From contig NZ_JAUHPW010000001.1 of the NCBI RefSeq assembly GCF_030418455.1, positions 248,001 to 312,000 of the forward strand: a DNA stretch of 64,000 nt, read 5' to 3'. The position numbers and the translations under genes are program-made. Positions 18,998 to 31,377 of the stretch are shown here, piece by piece. The first letter of the stretch is position 1. The number at the start of each line of letters is the position of its first letter. The DNA is from Demequina litoralis. Lineage in GTDB: Bacteria; Actinomycetota; Actinomycetes; Actinomycetales; Demequinaceae. The notes beneath the pieces are model-generated. The model had not been told where the DNA came from. It saw nothing but the letters and a program-made list of their open reading frames with translations, and did no database searches.

Positions 18998-19549
18998 CCG
19001 GGTTCCACGGACCACGGACAGGAGCTCCGCGGCGGCGCGCTCGACGGTGTCGTTGACGATCACCTGGTCGAACTCCGCGACCGCCGCCATCTCGTCGCGG
19101 GCGGTGGCGAGGCGACGCTCGCGCTCCTCCTCGTCCTCGGTGCCACGGCCCACGAGCCGGTTGACCAGCTCGTCCCACGACGGGGGCGACAGGAACACGA
19201 AGTGCGCGTCGGGCATCGTCTCCTTGACCTGGCGGGCGCCCTGGAGGTCGATCTCCAGGAGAACCGGCTCACCCTCGGCGAGACGCTCGTCGACGGGGCC
19301 GCGAAGCGTGCCGTACTTGTTCTGGCCGTGCACGGTCGCCCACTCGAGGAACTCGCCGGCGTCGATGCGGCGGTCGAAGTCGTCCCGCTCGATGAAGTGG
19401 TAGTGGACGCCGTCGACCTCGCCGGGCCGCGGGGCCCGCGTGGTCGCGGACACGGAGATGTAGACCTCGGGGGCCATGTCGCGCAGCGCGCGCACGACCG
19501 TGCCCTTGCCGACCGCGGTAGGACCGGCAAGGACGACGAGTCTGCTCAC
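18995..19549 (-). CDS. gmk: Guanylate kinase
   Basis: Gmk phosphorylates GMP to GDP. The 184-residue protein has the P-loop [11 protein letters not shown] at about 9-19, the GMP-binding set [17 protein letters not shown] (about 36-52), and the [13 protein letters not shown] motif (about 96). The GTG start overlaps the mihF stop by 4 bases (GTGA). The mihF-gmk-rpoZ order is characteristic of Actinobacteria. Confidence 0.96.
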   Translation of the reverse strand: MSRLVVLAGPTAVGKGTVVRALRDMAPEVYISVSATTRAPRPGEVDGVHYHFIERDDFDRRIDAGEFLEWATVHGQNKYGTLRGPVDERLAEGEPVLLEIDLQGARQVKETMPDAHFVFLSPPSWDELVNRLVGRGTEDEEERERRLATARDEMAAVAEFDQVIVNDTVERAAAELLSVVRGTR

Positions 19550-19860
19550 CTGCGCTCGCGCTCGATGAGGGCCTCCACCTGGTGCTGGCCGAGCCCGCGG
19601 ATGCGGCGGGCGAGGGAGATGCCGATCTCCTCCATCACCAGCTGCGCGCGCTTGGGCCCGATGCCGGGCAGGCACTGCAGCAGGTCGCGGACGCGGATGC
19701 CCGCGAGGGCCTCGTCGGCCTTCGCCTTGCGGATCGCCTCGGCGAGGCTCATCTCGCCGCGCGTCAGCTGCTCCTTGAAGACGCGGCGCGCGGAACGCAC
19801 CGCCGTGGCCTTCACCAGCGCGGCCGCGCGCTGCTCATCGGTAAGTTCCGGGGTGGCCAT
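19546..19860 (-). CDS. mihF: Actinobacterial integration host factor (mIHF/sIHF)
   Basis: A 104-residue nucleoid-associated protein of the mIHF family, unrelated in fold to E. coli IHF. It starts [22 protein letters not shown] and has the long basic helix region, then the helix-two-turn-helix DNA-binding part ([28 protein letters not shown]). In Mycobacterium it was found as a host factor for phage integration, and it bends or compacts [12 protein letters not shown] ribosome site precedes the ATG. Its place before gmk is diagnostic. Confidence 0.94.
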   Translation of the reverse strand: MATPELTDEQRAAALVKATAVRSARRVFKEQLTRGEMSLAEAIRKAKADEALAGIRVRDLLQCLPGIGPKRAQLVMEEIGISLARRIRGLGQHQVEALIERERR

Positions 19861-19882
19861 GGCCTCTCCCTTTCCCCTGCGC

Positions 19883-20722
19883 CTAGCGCAGGATGCTCCT
19901 GGCCGCGGACGAGGCCTCGATGACGGCCTCGCGCAGCTTCTCGACAGTGGGGCCGGCCTTGAGCACGCCCCTCGACTGATTGACGAGCACGCGACCCCGC
20001 GCGTTCCCGAAGACCAGGGACAATTCCGCTGGTCCAGCCCCCTGAGCACCCACTCCGGGCGACAGGATGGGACCATTGACCCGGTCGAGGTCGATGCCGA
20101 GACGCTGCACCGCGTCCCCCACGGTGGCGCCGACGACGAGGCCGACGTCGCCCATGGGGCTGGCACCGCTGTTGAGCGCGGCCGCCGCGTCGGCGACCAC
20201 GGCCGCGACGGCTCGGCCGTCCGGCGTGATGGCGTGCTGGACCTCGGGCCCCTCGGGGTTCGAGGTGAGGGCCAGCACGAAGATGCCCTTGCCGTGCTCG
20301 CGCGCAAGGTCGAGCGCGGGGGCGAGGGAGCCGAAGCCGAGGTACGGCGACACGGTGAGCGAGTCGCACTCGAGGGGCGCGCCCGGGCGCAGGTACGACT
20401 CGGCGTAGCCCCGCATCGTCGAGCCGATGTCACCGCGCTTCGCGTCGAGCACGGAGAGCAGCCCGAGCTCGCGGGCGCGGCCGAGCACGTGCTCGAGTGC
20501 CGCGACGCCGGCGGAGCCGTGCCGCTCGAAGAATGCCGCGTTGGGCTTGACGGCGGCGCACTCCCCCGCGCTCGCCTCCAGCACGGCGTCGCCGAAGTCG
20601 ACCAGCGACTGCGCCGTGTCCTTCATGCCCCATGCCGCGAGGAGCCCGGGGTGGGGATCGATCCCCACGCAGAGCGGACCGTGCTGGTCCATCGCGGCCG
20701 CGAGACGGGCGCCGAACGCCAT
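19883..20722 (-). CDS. pyrF: Orotidine 5'-phosphate decarboxylase (type 2)
   Basis: PyrF makes UMP from orotidine monophosphate, the last step of de novo pyrimidine synthesis. The 279-residue length and the motif LDAKRGDIGST (about 93-103) mark the mycobacterial-type family, longer than the E. coli form; the Lys and Asp of this motif are catalytic. I chose the ATG at 20722 because GGGAGG lies 6 bases upstream; two earlier in-frame starts lack this. A hairpin and a possible separate promoter divide it from carB. An FMN/orotate gene (pyrD) is not in the window. Confidence 0.94.
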   Translation of the reverse strand: MAFGARLAAAMDQHGPLCVGIDPHPGLLAAWGMKDTAQSLVDFGDAVLEASAGECAAVKPNAAFFERHGSAGVAALEHVLGRARELGLLSVLDAKRGDIGSTMRGYAESYLRPGAPLECDSLTVSPYLGFGSLAPALDLAREHGKGIFVLALTSNPEGPEVQHAITPDGRAVAAVVADAAAALNSGASPMGDVGLVVGATVGDAVQRLGIDLDRVNGPILSPGVGAQGAGPAELSLVFGNARGRVLVNQSRGVLKAGPTVEKLREAVIEASSAARSILR

Positions 20723-20765
20723 CCCTACCTCCCTCATGGGCTGCCCGAAATGTGCAGCCGTTGTC

Positions 20766-20771
20766 ACTCTA
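20766..20771 (-). promoter_or_regulatory. Possible -10 box (TAGAGT) for pyrF
   Basis: TAGAGT lies about 44 bases before the pyrF ATG and just after the carB-pyrF hairpin, so it could restart transcription for pyrF-mihF-gmk. No matching -35 hexamer is visible, so this is tentative. Confidence 0.3.
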
Positions 20772-20806
20772 CCTGCGATGTTGAGAGGGCGCGCGGGCGC
20801 GCCCGG

Positions 20807-20848
20807 GCGGGTCGCACATCGTCCTCCGGGGGACGATGCGCGACCCGC
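20807..20848 (-). terminator. 18-bp hairpin between carB and pyrF built on an inverted pair of the GGACGATGCG repeat
   Basis: The arms 20807-20824 and 20831-20848 pair over 18 bases with one mismatch that becomes a G-U pair in the minus-strand RNA, around a 6-base loop. The inner part of the right arm is an exact GGACGATGCG (20831-20840); the left arm is its one-mismatch complement. It lies 11 bases after the carB stop. No T-run follows, so a terminator role is likely but not certain. Confidence 0.55.
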
Positions 20849-20858
20849 GGTGCCACTT

Positions 20859-24147
<3,289 letters not shown>

Positions 24148-24155
<8 letters not shown>

Positions 24156-25272
24156 GCTGGCCCTTCATGAGGTCGAGGAAGCGGTCGAAGAGGTACGAGG
24201 CGTCGTGCGGACCGGCCGCGGCCTCGGGGTGGTACTGGACCGAGAACGCCGGGATGTCGACGCACTCGAGGCCCTCGACCACGTCGTCGTTGAGGCACAC
24301 GTGGCTGACCTTGACGCGGCCGTAGCCCGCCGGGGAGTCGGACTCCCCCTCGAGCGGCGCGTCGACGGCGAAGCCGTGGTTGTGGGCGGTGACCTCGACC
24401 TTGCCGGTGGTGCGGTCCATCACCGGCTGGTTGATGCCGCGGTGGCCGAACTGCAGCTTGTAGGTGCCGTACCCGAGCGCGCGGCCCAGGATCTGGTTGC
24501 CGAAGCAGATGCCGAAGAACGGCACCTTCGCATCGAGCACCTCGCGCAGGGTCGCGACGGTCGCATCGGCGGCGCCCGGGTCGCCGGGGCCGTTCGAGAA
24601 GAACACGCCGTCCGGGTTCATCCCCAGGATGGACGATGCGGGGGTGGTCGAGGGCACGACCGTCACCTTGATGCCGCGCTGGGCCATCTGCTGGGGGGTC
24701 ATCGCCTTGATGCCGAGGTCGACGGCCACGACGTGCGCGACCTGCTCCCCCTCCGGCTCCACCGTGTAGGGCTCGGTGACCGACACCTCGTCCGCGAGGT
24801 GGGCGCCCTTCATCTGGGCGCCGTTGCGCACCCGCTCGAGCAGCGCATCGTCCCCCGCGAGGGCTTCGCCGGAGAAGATGCCGGCGCGCATCACGCCCGC
24901 GGTGCGGAGGATGCGGGTGAGCTGGCGGGTGTCGATGCCGGAGATCCCGACGACGCCCTGGCTCACGAGGTCCTCGTCGAGGCTGCGCTGCGCGCGCCAG
25001 TTGCTGGGACGGCGTGCGGGGTCGCGGACCACGTAGCCGGCGACCCAGTAGCGGCGCGACTCGTCGTCCTCGTCGTTGACGCCGGTGTTGCCGATGTGCG
25101 GCGCCGTCATCACGACGATCTGCTTGTGGTAGCTCGGGTCGGTGAGCGTCTCCTGGTAGCCGGTCATGCCGGTGTTGAAGACGATCTCGCCGAGCGTCTC
25201 GCCGGTCGCGCCGTACGCGCGGCCTTCGAACGTCTGACCGTCCTCGAGGACGAGGACTGCGCGATCGCTCAT
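24148..25272 (-). CDS. carA: Carbamoyl-phosphate synthase small subunit (glutaminase)
   Basis: CarA releases ammonia from glutamine for CarB. The 374-residue protein has the N-terminal CarA-specific domain and a C-terminal class I glutamine amidotransferase domain. The nucleophile Cys is in [18 protein letters not shown] (about 253-270) and the His-x-Glu pair in [13 protein letters not shown] near the end. It overlaps pyrC by 4 bases and carB by 8, so the trio is translationally coupled. Two exact GGACGATGCG copies lie in the gene. Confidence 0.97.
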
Positions 25273-26576
25273 GCGAAGGCTCCTTCCAGCTGCGGGTCGA
25301 GATGGGTGGGGACGCCGCGCAGCAGGGTCGCGACCGCGCGGCCGGGCAGCTCGGTGCCGCCGTAGGGGGTGTTGCTGGCGCGCGAGGCGAGCTGGGCGCC
25401 GTCGACGGTCCAGGCCGCCTTCGGGTCCACGAGGGTGATGTTGGCGGGCTCACCCTCGGCGAGCGGGCGGCCGTGCTCCGCGTCGACCTTGCCGATGCGG
25501 GCCGGGGTCTCCGACATGAGGCGGGCGACGTCGCGCCAGGTGAGGGCTCCGGTGTCGACGAGCGCCTTCTGGATGACGCCGAGCGCGGTCTCGAGGCCGA
25601 GCATGCCGAACGACGCGGCGGCCCACTCGCAGTCCTTGTCCTCGGCCGCGTGCGGCGCGTGGTCGGTGGCGATGATGTCGATGGTGCCGTCGGCGACGGC
25701 CGCGCGCAGGGCGTCGACGTCCGCCTGGGTGCGCAGCGGCGGGTTGACCTTGAACAGCGGGTCGTAGGTGCGCGCGCTCTCGTCGGTGAGGAGGAGGTGG
25801 TGCGGGGTCGCCTCGGCGGTGACGTTGATGCCGCGGGCCTTGGCCCAGCGGATGATCTCGACCGACCCGGCGGTGCTGAGGTGCTGCACGTGGACGCGCG
25901 AGCCGACGTGCTCAGCGAGCAGCGCGTCGCGGGCGACGATCGACTCCTCGGCGACGGCGGGCCAGCCGGCGAGGCCGAGCTCGGCGCTGACGACGCCCTC
26001 GTGCATCTGCGAGCCCTCGGTGAGGCGCAGGTCCTGCGCGTGCTGGACGACGGCGCCGTCGAAGGTCTTCACGTACTCGAGGGCACGGCGCATGATCACC
26101 GGGTCGTAGACGCAGACGCCGTCGTCGGAGAAGAGGCGGACCTTCGCCTTGGAGTTCGCCATGGCGCCCATCTCCGAGAGGTGCTCGCCCTTGAGGCCGA
26201 CCGTCACCGCGCCGACCGGGAACACGTCCACGAGGCCGATCTCGCGGCCGCGGCTCCACACCTGCTCGACCACGCCGGCGGTGTCGGCCACGGGGTTGGT
26301 GTTGGCCATGGCGAAGACGGCGGTCCAGCCGCCGCGGGCGGCGGCGCGGGAGCCGGTCTCGATGGTCTCGGCGTCCTCGCGGCCGGGCTCGCGCAGGTGG
26401 GTGTGGAGGTCCACGAGGCCCGGGAGGGCGACGAGGCCGGTCGCGTCGACGACCACCGCATCGTCCGGCTTCTCGACGGTCTCCCCCACCGCGCTGATGA
26501 CGCCGTCCTCGATGAGGAGGGTGGCGGTGGTGTCCCCGTACAGGGACGCGTTCTCGATGACGATGGGGCGGCTCAC
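25269..26576 (-). CDS. pyrC: Dihydroorotase
   Basis: PyrC closes carbamoyl aspartate to dihydroorotate. The 435-residue amidohydrolase has the metal motif [15 protein letters not shown] (about 56-70), further metal His residues in [18 protein letters not shown] and VQHLSTAGS, and the Asp in [13 protein letters not shown]. These mark the class I, bacterial PyrC type that may pair with PyrB. It overlaps pyrB and carA by 4 bases each. Confidence 0.97.
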   Translation of the reverse strand: MSRPIVIENASLYGDTTATLLIEDGVISAVGETVEKPDDAVVVDATGLVALPGLVDLHTHLREPGREDAETIETGSRAAARGGWTAVFAMANTNPVADTAGVVEQVWSRGREIGLVDVFPVGAVTVGLKGEHLSEMGAMANSKAKVRLFSDDGVCVYDPVIMRRALEYVKTFDGAVVQHAQDLRLTEGSQMHEGVVSAELGLAGWPAVAEESIVARDALLAEHVGSRVHVQHLSTAGSVEIIRWAKARGINVTAEATPHHLLLTDESARTYDPLFKVNPPLRTQADVDALRAAVADGTIDIIATDHAPHAAEDKDCEWAAASFGMLGLETALGVIQKALVDTGALTWRDVARLMSETPARIGKVDAEHGRPLAEGEPANITLVDPKAAWTVDGAQLASRASNTPYGGTELPGRAVATLLRGVPTHLDPQLEGAFA

Positions 26577-27526
26577 TGGGCGCCCTCCTCTCCGGCAAGC
26601 AGCAGGTACAGGGCGGCCATGCGGACGGCGACGCCGTTCGCGACCTGCTCCACGATGACGGAGCGGGACGAGTCGGCGGCCTCGGCCGAGATCTCGAGGC
26701 CCCGGTTCATGGGGCCGGGGTGCATGACGATGGCGTGGTCGGGCAGGCGGCGCAGGCGGTCGCCGTCGAGGCCGAAGAGGCGCGTGTACTCGTTGGGGCT
26801 CGGGAAGAAGCCGCCGCCGGTCATGCGCTCGCGCTGGACGCGGAGCATCATGAGCGCGTCGATGTCGTAGGACTCGATCGCCTCGTCGAGGGTGTGGACC
26901 ACGTCGCAGGGCCAGGGCTCGACGCCCACCGGGACCAGGGTGGCCGGGGCGACGAGGACCACCTTCGCGCCGAGCGTGTGAAGGAGGTGCACGTTGGAGC
27001 GGGCGACGCGGCTGTGGAGCACGTCGCCGACGATCGCGACGGTGAGGCCCGCGAGGTCGTTGCCGGTCGGTTCGGTCACCAGGTGCTTGCGGATAGTGAA
27101 GGCGTCGAGCAGCGACTGGGTCGGGTGCTGGTGGGTGCCGTCGCCCGCGTTGAGGACCGAGCCGTGGAGCCAGCCGCCGTGGGCGAGCTGGTAGGCGGCG
27201 CCGGAGGCCCAGTGACGGACCACGACCGCGTCGGCGCCCATGGCTTGCAGCGTGAGGGCGGTGTCCTTGAGGGACTCGCCCTTGGAGACGCTGGAGCCCT
27301 TCGCGGAGAAGTTGATGACGTCCGCGCTGAGGCGCTTGGCGGCGGCCTCGAAGGAGATGCGGGTGCGGGTCGAGTCCTCGAAGAAGAGGTTGACCACGGT
27401 CTTGCCACGCAGGGTCGGCAGCTTGCGGACTTCGCGCTCCTGGGTGGCCGCCATCTGGGCGGCGGTGTCGAGGATGAGGATCGCGTCGTCCCGGCTCAGG
27501 TCCTTGGTGGAGAGGAGGTGGCGCAT
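26573..27526 (-). CDS. pyrB: Aspartate carbamoyltransferase catalytic subunit
   Basis: PyrB joins carbamoyl phosphate and aspartate, the committed pyrimidine step. The 317-residue protein has the carbamoyl-phosphate motif [13 protein letters not shown] (about 48-60), the [10 protein letters not shown] segment (about 133-142) and the aspartate-site region MLRVQRERM. No PyrI regulatory subunit is present, as usual for this class, so control rests with PyrR. The ATG is 2 bases after the pyrR stop. Confidence 0.97.
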   Translation of the reverse strand: MRHLLSTKDLSRDDAILILDTAAQMAATQEREVRKLPTLRGKTVVNLFFEDSTRTRISFEAAAKRLSADVINFSAKGSSVSKGESLKDTALTLQAMGADAVVVRHWASGAAYQLAHGGWLHGSVLNAGDGTHQHPTQSLLDAFTIRKHLVTEPTGNDLAGLTVAIVGDVLHSRVARSNVHLLHTLGAKVVLVAPATLVPVGVEPWPCDVVHTLDEAIESYDIDALMMLRVQRERMTGGGFFPSPNEYTRLFGLDGDRLRRLPDHAIVMHPGPMNRGLEISAEAADSSRSVIVEQVANGVAVRMAALYLLLAGEEGAQ

Positions 27527-27528
27527 CG

Positions 27529-28071
27529 TCACTCCCCCTTCCGCAGGATCACGGCGTCCTCGCCGTCGATCTCCTCGAGGCGCACGTCGACGCGCTCGGA
27601 GCGGGCGGTGGGGATGTTCTTGCCCACGAAGTCGGCGCGGATGGGCAGCTCGCGGTGGCCGCGGTCGACCAGCGCGGCGAGCTGGACGGCGCGGGGGCGT
27701 CCGAGGTCGCGGATGGCGTCGAGGGCGGCGCGGATGGTGCGGCCCGTGTGGAACACGTCGTCGACCAGGACGACGACCGCATCGTCGATGCCGGCGTCGG
27801 GCACCGAGGTGGTGCCGATGGTGCGCGTCGGGTTCTTGAAGAGGTCGTCGCGGTACATCGTGATGTCGAGGGCGCCGGTCGCGACGTCCGCGTCGAAGGC
27901 GGGCTCGATGTCCGCGATGCGGGCGGCGAGGCGGTGCGCGATCGGGAGGCCTCGGGTCGGGATGCCCATGAGGACCACGTCGGCGGCGCCGTCGTTGCGC
28001 TCGACGATCTCGTGCGCGATGCGAGTCAGGGCGCGCGAGATATCCGCCGCCCCCATGATGGTGCCAGTCAC
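27529..28071 (-). CDS. pyrR: Bifunctional pyr operon regulator PyrR / uracil phosphoribosyltransferase
   Basis: PyrR binds pyr mRNA when UMP is abundant and reduces expression of the operon; it can also convert uracil to UMP. The 180-residue protein has the PRPP-binding motif [20 protein letters not shown] at about 99-118. The GTG start at 28071 is 8 bases after AAGGAGG. A matching PyrR RNA-binding loop lies right over this ribosome site, pointing to translational self-control of the whole pyrR-pyrB-pyrC-carA-carB run. Confidence 0.96.
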   Translation of the reverse strand: MTGTIMGAADISRALTRIAHEIVERNDGAADVVLMGIPTRGLPIAHRLAARIADIEPAFDADVATGALDITMYRDDLFKNPTRTIGTTSVPDAGIDDAVVVLVDDVFHTGRTIRAALDAIRDLGRPRAVQLAALVDRGHRELPIRADFVGKNIPTARSERVDVRLEEIDGEDAVILRKGE

Positions 28072-28078
28072 CTGGCGA

Positions 28079-28113
28079 CCTCCTTCCCCGCCTCACTGGA
28101 CGGTCCTTAAAGG
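28079..28113 (-). promoter_or_regulatory. PyrR RNA-binding loop overlapping the pyrR ribosome-binding site
   Basis: The minus-strand RNA reads UCCAGUGAGG at 28091-28100, matching the UCCNGNGAGG core of the PyrR binding loop known from Bacillus and mycobacterial pyr leaders. The flanking CCG and CGG pair, and an outer CCUU (28110-28113) can pair with AAGG (28082-28085), which is the first part of the AAGGAGG ribosome site. PyrR binding would thus hide the ribosome site. Confidence 0.75.
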
Positions 28114-28266
28114 ATGTCTGGGTTGCGGGTCACACACTACCTGACCGCCGCGCCCGCGGCGGCTCCTGGTGCCTACTGCTGTGGCAGCAGCCCCGAGAGT
28201 CTGCGCTTGGACGACGACGCCTCTCGCGCCGCCGCCTACCGTCGGTGGTACCGAGGAGATGAGCAC

Positions 28267-28743
28267 ATGACCAACCCCAGGACGCCTGGCATCGCCACCG
28301 AGACCGACTACCCCGAGCTGTTCGACGGCTACTCGTACGCGGTGGCCACACACGCCATGAACCAGCGTCTCGCCGACAATGGCGGCACCATCTGTGTGTT
28401 CGGCAACGACCCGGCATGGAAGATCGTCCACGTCACCGGGTCGAGGTGCCGCGCGCACAACTGGATCGCCGGTGCCGAGGAAGTCAGCGGTGAGCGCGCC
28501 TACGAGCTGTACCGCCGCGAACGCACCGCATCGCTCGACGGCCAACCGCGCCGCCTGTTGTTCTGCGCGACATGCACGCTGGTCAAGGAGGATAGCCCGC
28601 ACGCTCACGGGGCTGAGGCAGTCGCCACGCCACGCCGGTACATCGGCGGGGCGAGCCGAACGGTGGCCCAACCTTGGCCCTACGTCATGACGAACGAGGA
28701 CGTGGCCGAGCGACGCCGCCTGTTCCGCGAAGGTCGCGCGTAG
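28267..28743 (+). CDS. Hypothetical protein, 158 residues
   Basis: I do not recognise this gene. The 158-residue product is soluble, has no signal peptide or membrane segment, and holds one CxxC pair (LLFCATCTLV, about 101-110). A charged C-terminus ends NEDVAERRRLFREGRA. The ATG at 28267 has GAGGAG 8 bases upstream; the frame stays open upstream to about 28114 but without a ribosome site. It is one of few plus-strand genes in this part and lies next to the HNH gene, in a block that interrupts the nusB-pyrR series. Its codons look more mixed than those of the neighbouring pyr genes. Confidence 0.7.
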   Translation: MTNPRTPGIATETDYPELFDGYSYAVATHAMNQRLADNGGTICVFGNDPAWKIVHVTGSRCRAHNWIAGAEEVSGERAYELYRRERTASLDGQPRRLLFCATCTLVKEDSPHAHGAEAVATPRRYIGGASRTVAQPWPYVMTNEDVAERRRLFREGRA

Positions 28744-28829
28744 CCGGCCGGCATCGCGCGTCGACGCAGAAAGCCGCGCCTCACGACTCATGCATCGCCC
28801 CGCCACCGTCTCTCACCCCGCCTCCCTCC

Positions 28830-30209
28830 TCAGGGTGGTCCGGCGCGGCTCGCCTCGACCATCTCGGCCTGGTCGAGCCTGATGCGTGCCTGATAGCCGG
28901 GGCGGGGCCGCTGGTCGGGGTCGATCGAGGCGGGCGGGATGAACTCGGGGCTGCCCTGGCGGAATCGGATCGCCCATCCATCGCGATGGATCCAGTGGTG
29001 ACAGGTCACGCACAGCATGATGCCGTTGTCGAGGTCCGTCCTGCCGCCGTCGACCCAGTAGCGGATGTGGTGGACGTCGCAGAAGCTCGGCGGCGCTCCG
29101 CACCACGCGCAGCCCCGGTCGCGTTGCGCGATCGCCCTGCGCTGGGCAGCCGTGAACAGGCGTTCCGCGTGCCCGTGGTCGAGGACCTCGCCGCGCGTGC
29201 CCAGCACGGTGGGGATGAGCTCCGCATCCGCCGCATACCAGCCCAGCAGAGCCCCCGGCAGTGGACGCCTGATCCCGTCGATCTCGCCATATCCGTCGCC
29301 GGTCTGGAGATCGGCGAGCGAGATGCGGATGTTGACGGTGGTCTTGACGGCGTCGTGGGGCTTCCGGCAGCCGTTCGCGTGCCGCCCGAGCCAGCCCAGG
29401 GCGTCCGCACGCATCTGACCCGGCGTCGGCGAATCCTCGCCGCCGTCCTCGCGCGCCTCCCGGAACTGCTTCTTCATGTACCCGTCCAACGCAGCGAGCA
29501 GCGGGGCGGCGGTGAGCGGGTCCAGCATCGCGACGAGGCGGACCATGCCGTTGGCCTCCTCACGCAACGTCGCCAGCCGTGCCCGGTACAGCTCCTCGTA
29601 CTGCTCCTCCCCCGTCGGCGGCGGCGTCAGCCCCGCCTCGAGCTGCGCCACCAGCGACCGCACCGTCCTCAGCGGCGAGATCACCGCCTTGTCGACGGCC
29701 ATCCTCTCCACCCGCGCCAACGGCAGCCGCCCCAACGGGGTGGCCCGCACCGCATCGTCCACCGGCAGCCCGTCCATGTCACGCGCGTCCGGATGCCTCA
29801 TCAGCACCTCACGCAGCAGCACGAACTTATCCGCGCTCAGCCGACCCTCCCTGGCCTCGTACGCAAGGTGAGGCAGCACCGACGCACCGCCCGGCGCATC
29901 GTCCGGCGTCCCGTACAGCGCCGTGCCCAGGATCCGCAGCCGCTCGGCCTCAGCCACCGTGCCGCCGGTCTCCGACGCGATCAGCTGATCGACCCCCCGG
30001 AACCCCTGCCGGCTCGCGATCCCCGCACGCCCCGGCCCGGACCGCACCGCGAGCCTCGCGGCCATCTGCGCGACCACCAGATCCGTCTCACGCCGACGAC
30101 CCACCGCCTCACGCATCAGCGCCACCGCATCCCAGTCAGGCAGCCCGCCCGACGCCTCGACACGCACACGCAGCGCCTCGAGGGGATCGGCGACGGTCGA
30201 CTCGGCCAT
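28830..30209 (-). CDS. DUF222 / HNH endonuclease-domain protein
   Basis: A 459-residue protein with an N-terminal DUF222 region (about 20-300, the 13E12-repeat family of Actinobacteria) and a C-terminal HNH nuclease domain. The HNH part shows CAWCGAPPSFCDVHHI, DLDNGIMLCVTCHHWIHRDG near residues 370-420: two CxxC zinc pairs, the HH of the first half and the final H. Such proteins are abundant and repeated in actinobacterial genomes; mobility or restriction roles have been suggested but not proven. The ATG at 30209 has no clear ribosome site. Two exact GGACGATGCG copies lie within it. Confidence 0.88.
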   Translation of the reverse strand: MAESTVADPLEALRVRVEASGGLPDWDAVALMREAVGRRRETDLVVAQMAARLAVRSGPGRAGIASRQGFRGVDQLIASETGGTVAEAERLRILGTALYGTPDDAPGGASVLPHLAYEAREGRLSADKFVLLREVLMRHPDARDMDGLPVDDAVRATPLGRLPLARVERMAVDKAVISPLRTVRSLVAQLEAGLTPPPTGEEQYEELYRARLATLREEANGMVRLVAMLDPLTAAPLLAALDGYMKKQFREAREDGGEDSPTPGQMRADALGWLGRHANGCRKPHDAVKTTVNIRISLADLQTGDGYGEIDGIRRPLPGALLGWYAADAELIPTVLGTRGEVLDHGHAERLFTAAQRRAIAQRDRGCAWCGAPPSFCDVHHIRYWVDGGRTDLDNGIMLCVTCHHWIHRDGWAIRFRQGSPEFIPPASIDPDQRPRPGYQARIRLDQAEMVEASRAGPP

Positions 30210-30259
30210 GCGACAAGTCCACCATCCAGGTCAGACAACGAGCCCGACAAACCGGACAG

Positions 30260-30268
30260 TTGTCCACA
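30260..30268 (+). promoter_or_regulatory. Single DnaA-box-like 9-mer TTGTCCACA
   Basis: TTGTCCACA is an exact match to the DnaA-box consensus used in Streptomyces and Mycobacterium. It stands alone, 51 bases upstream of the HNH gene start, inside the short inverted repeat GGACAGTTGTCC. It might be a DnaA titration or control site, or chance. Confidence 0.3.
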
Positions 30269-30290
30269 GGGGTGGCGCGGGGGCAAAGAA

Positions 30291-30328
30291 GAAGGGCCCG
30301 CGCCTCCCGAAGGAGGCACAGGCCCTTC
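30291..30328 (-). terminator. Rho-independent terminator after nusB
   Basis: GAAGGGCC (30291-30298) pairs with GGCCCTTC (30321-30328), and the inner GCCTCC (30302-30307) pairs with GGAGGC (30312-30317) around a CGAA loop. On the minus strand the stem is followed by TTCTTCTTT. It ends the aroQ-efp-nusB transcript 19 bases after the nusB stop. Confidence 0.85.
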
Positions 30329-30346
30329 CCCAAACCAAGAGTCGAA

Positions 30347-30769
30347 CTACTCCGCGTGCCGCAGCGCCGGCGCCTCGCGTGCGATCGTCCCGAGGATGCC
30401 GTTGACGAAGCCCGGCGAGTCATCGGTCGACAGATCGGCCGCAAGCGACACGGCCTCGTCGATCGCGACGGCGGTCTCGACCTCGTCGTTGCACAAGATC
30501 TCCCACGCGCCGATGCGCAGCAGCGCACGGTCGACCGCGGGCATCCGCGAGAGCTGCCACTCGGGCGACGCCTGCTGGATGATCGAGTTCAGCTCGGGCC
30601 ACCACGCGACGACCCCGCGCACGATCTCGATCGAGTACGTCGGGAGCGGCGTCTCACGCCCCGAGTCGAGGACGCGACGGTCCAGCGCGGCCAGCACGTT
30701 CTCGCCGCGCTGGTCCGCCTCGAAGAGGACGTCGAGGGCGCGCTTGCGCGCCTTGGTGCGGGCGGCCAC
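30347..30769 (-). CDS. nusB: Transcription antitermination factor NusB
   Basis: NusB pairs with NusE (S10) on boxA RNA in rRNA antitermination. The 140-residue all-helical protein starts MAARTKARKRALDVLFEADQRGE, the family Arg-rich helix. It has the later segments LRIGAWEILCNDEV and VAIDEAVSLAADLSTDDSPGFVNGILG typical of the C-terminal half. The GTG shares one base with the efp stop (TAGTG). Confidence 0.96.
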   Translation of the reverse strand: MAARTKARKRALDVLFEADQRGENVLAALDRRVLDSGRETPLPTYSIEIVRGVVAWWPELNSIIQQASPEWQLSRMPAVDRALLRIGAWEILCNDEVETAVAIDEAVSLAADLSTDDSPGFVNGILGTIAREAPALRHAE

Positions 30770-31332
30770 TAGTCGTTGACGCGGGACTGGTACTCGCCGG
30801 TCGAGGTGTTGACCTTGACCTTGGTGCCCGCCTCGAGGAACAGGGGAACCTGGATCTCCTTGCCGGTCTCGAGCGTGGCGGGCTTGGTGCCGCCCGACGA
30901 GCGGTCGCCCTGGAGGCCCGGCTCGGTGTAGGTGACCTCGAGGACCACGGAGCCCGGGAGCTCGAGGAAGATCGGGTTGCCGTTGTGCGAGCCGATGACG
31001 GCCGACTCGTTCTCGAGCAGGTAGTCCGTCGCGTCGCCCATGACCGCCTCGGAGACGGGGATCTGGTCGAACGACGACGGGTCCATGAACACGTACGAGG
31101 TGCCGTCGAAGTACAGGTACTGCATGTCGCGGCGGTCGACGGTCTCGAACTCGACCTTGGCGCCCGCGTTGAACGTCTTGTCGACGACCTTGCCCGTGAG
31201 CACGTTCTTCAGCTTGGTACGGACGAAGGCGCCGCCCTTGCCGGGCTTCACGTGCTGGAACTCGATGACGGACCAGAGGTTGCCGTCTAGGTTGAGCACG
31301 GAGCCGTTCTTGATGTCGTTCGAAGTCGCCAC
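30769..31332 (-). CDS. efp: Translation elongation factor P
   Basis: EF-P relieves ribosome stalling at proline runs. The 187-residue protein has three beta-barrel domains. The tip loop is VKPGKGGAF with Lys32, in a PGKG context like actinobacterial EF-Ps that work without lysyl or rhamnosyl modification. It starts with a GTG preceded by AAGGA. The proline-rich PilT N-terminus in this window is a natural client. It lies in the aroQ-efp-nusB run found widely in Actinobacteria. Confidence 0.97.
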   Translation of the reverse strand: MATSNDIKNGSVLNLDGNLWSVIEFQHVKPGKGGAFVRTKLKNVLTGKVVDKTFNAGAKVEFETVDRRDMQYLYFDGTSYVFMDPSSFDQIPVSEAVMGDATDYLLENESAVIGSHNGNPIFLELPGSVVLEVTYTEPGLQGDRSSGGTKPATLETGKEIQVPLFLEAGTKVKVNTSTGEYQSRVND

Positions 31333-31377
31333 AGGGGTGTCCTTACAGAGATAACTGGGAATAGTCCGCAGACGATT

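Noticed and set aside
28176-28190. CTGCTG/CAGCAG inverted repeat in the pyrR-orphan gap as an operator
   Set aside because: Only a 6-base stem of common GC-rich words, with no promoter element beside it; too weak to call.
28114-28266. Upstream extension of the 158-residue orphan gene
   Set aside because: The frame is open, but no ribosome site precedes the earlier starts, while GAGGAG sits 8 bases before the ATG at 28267.
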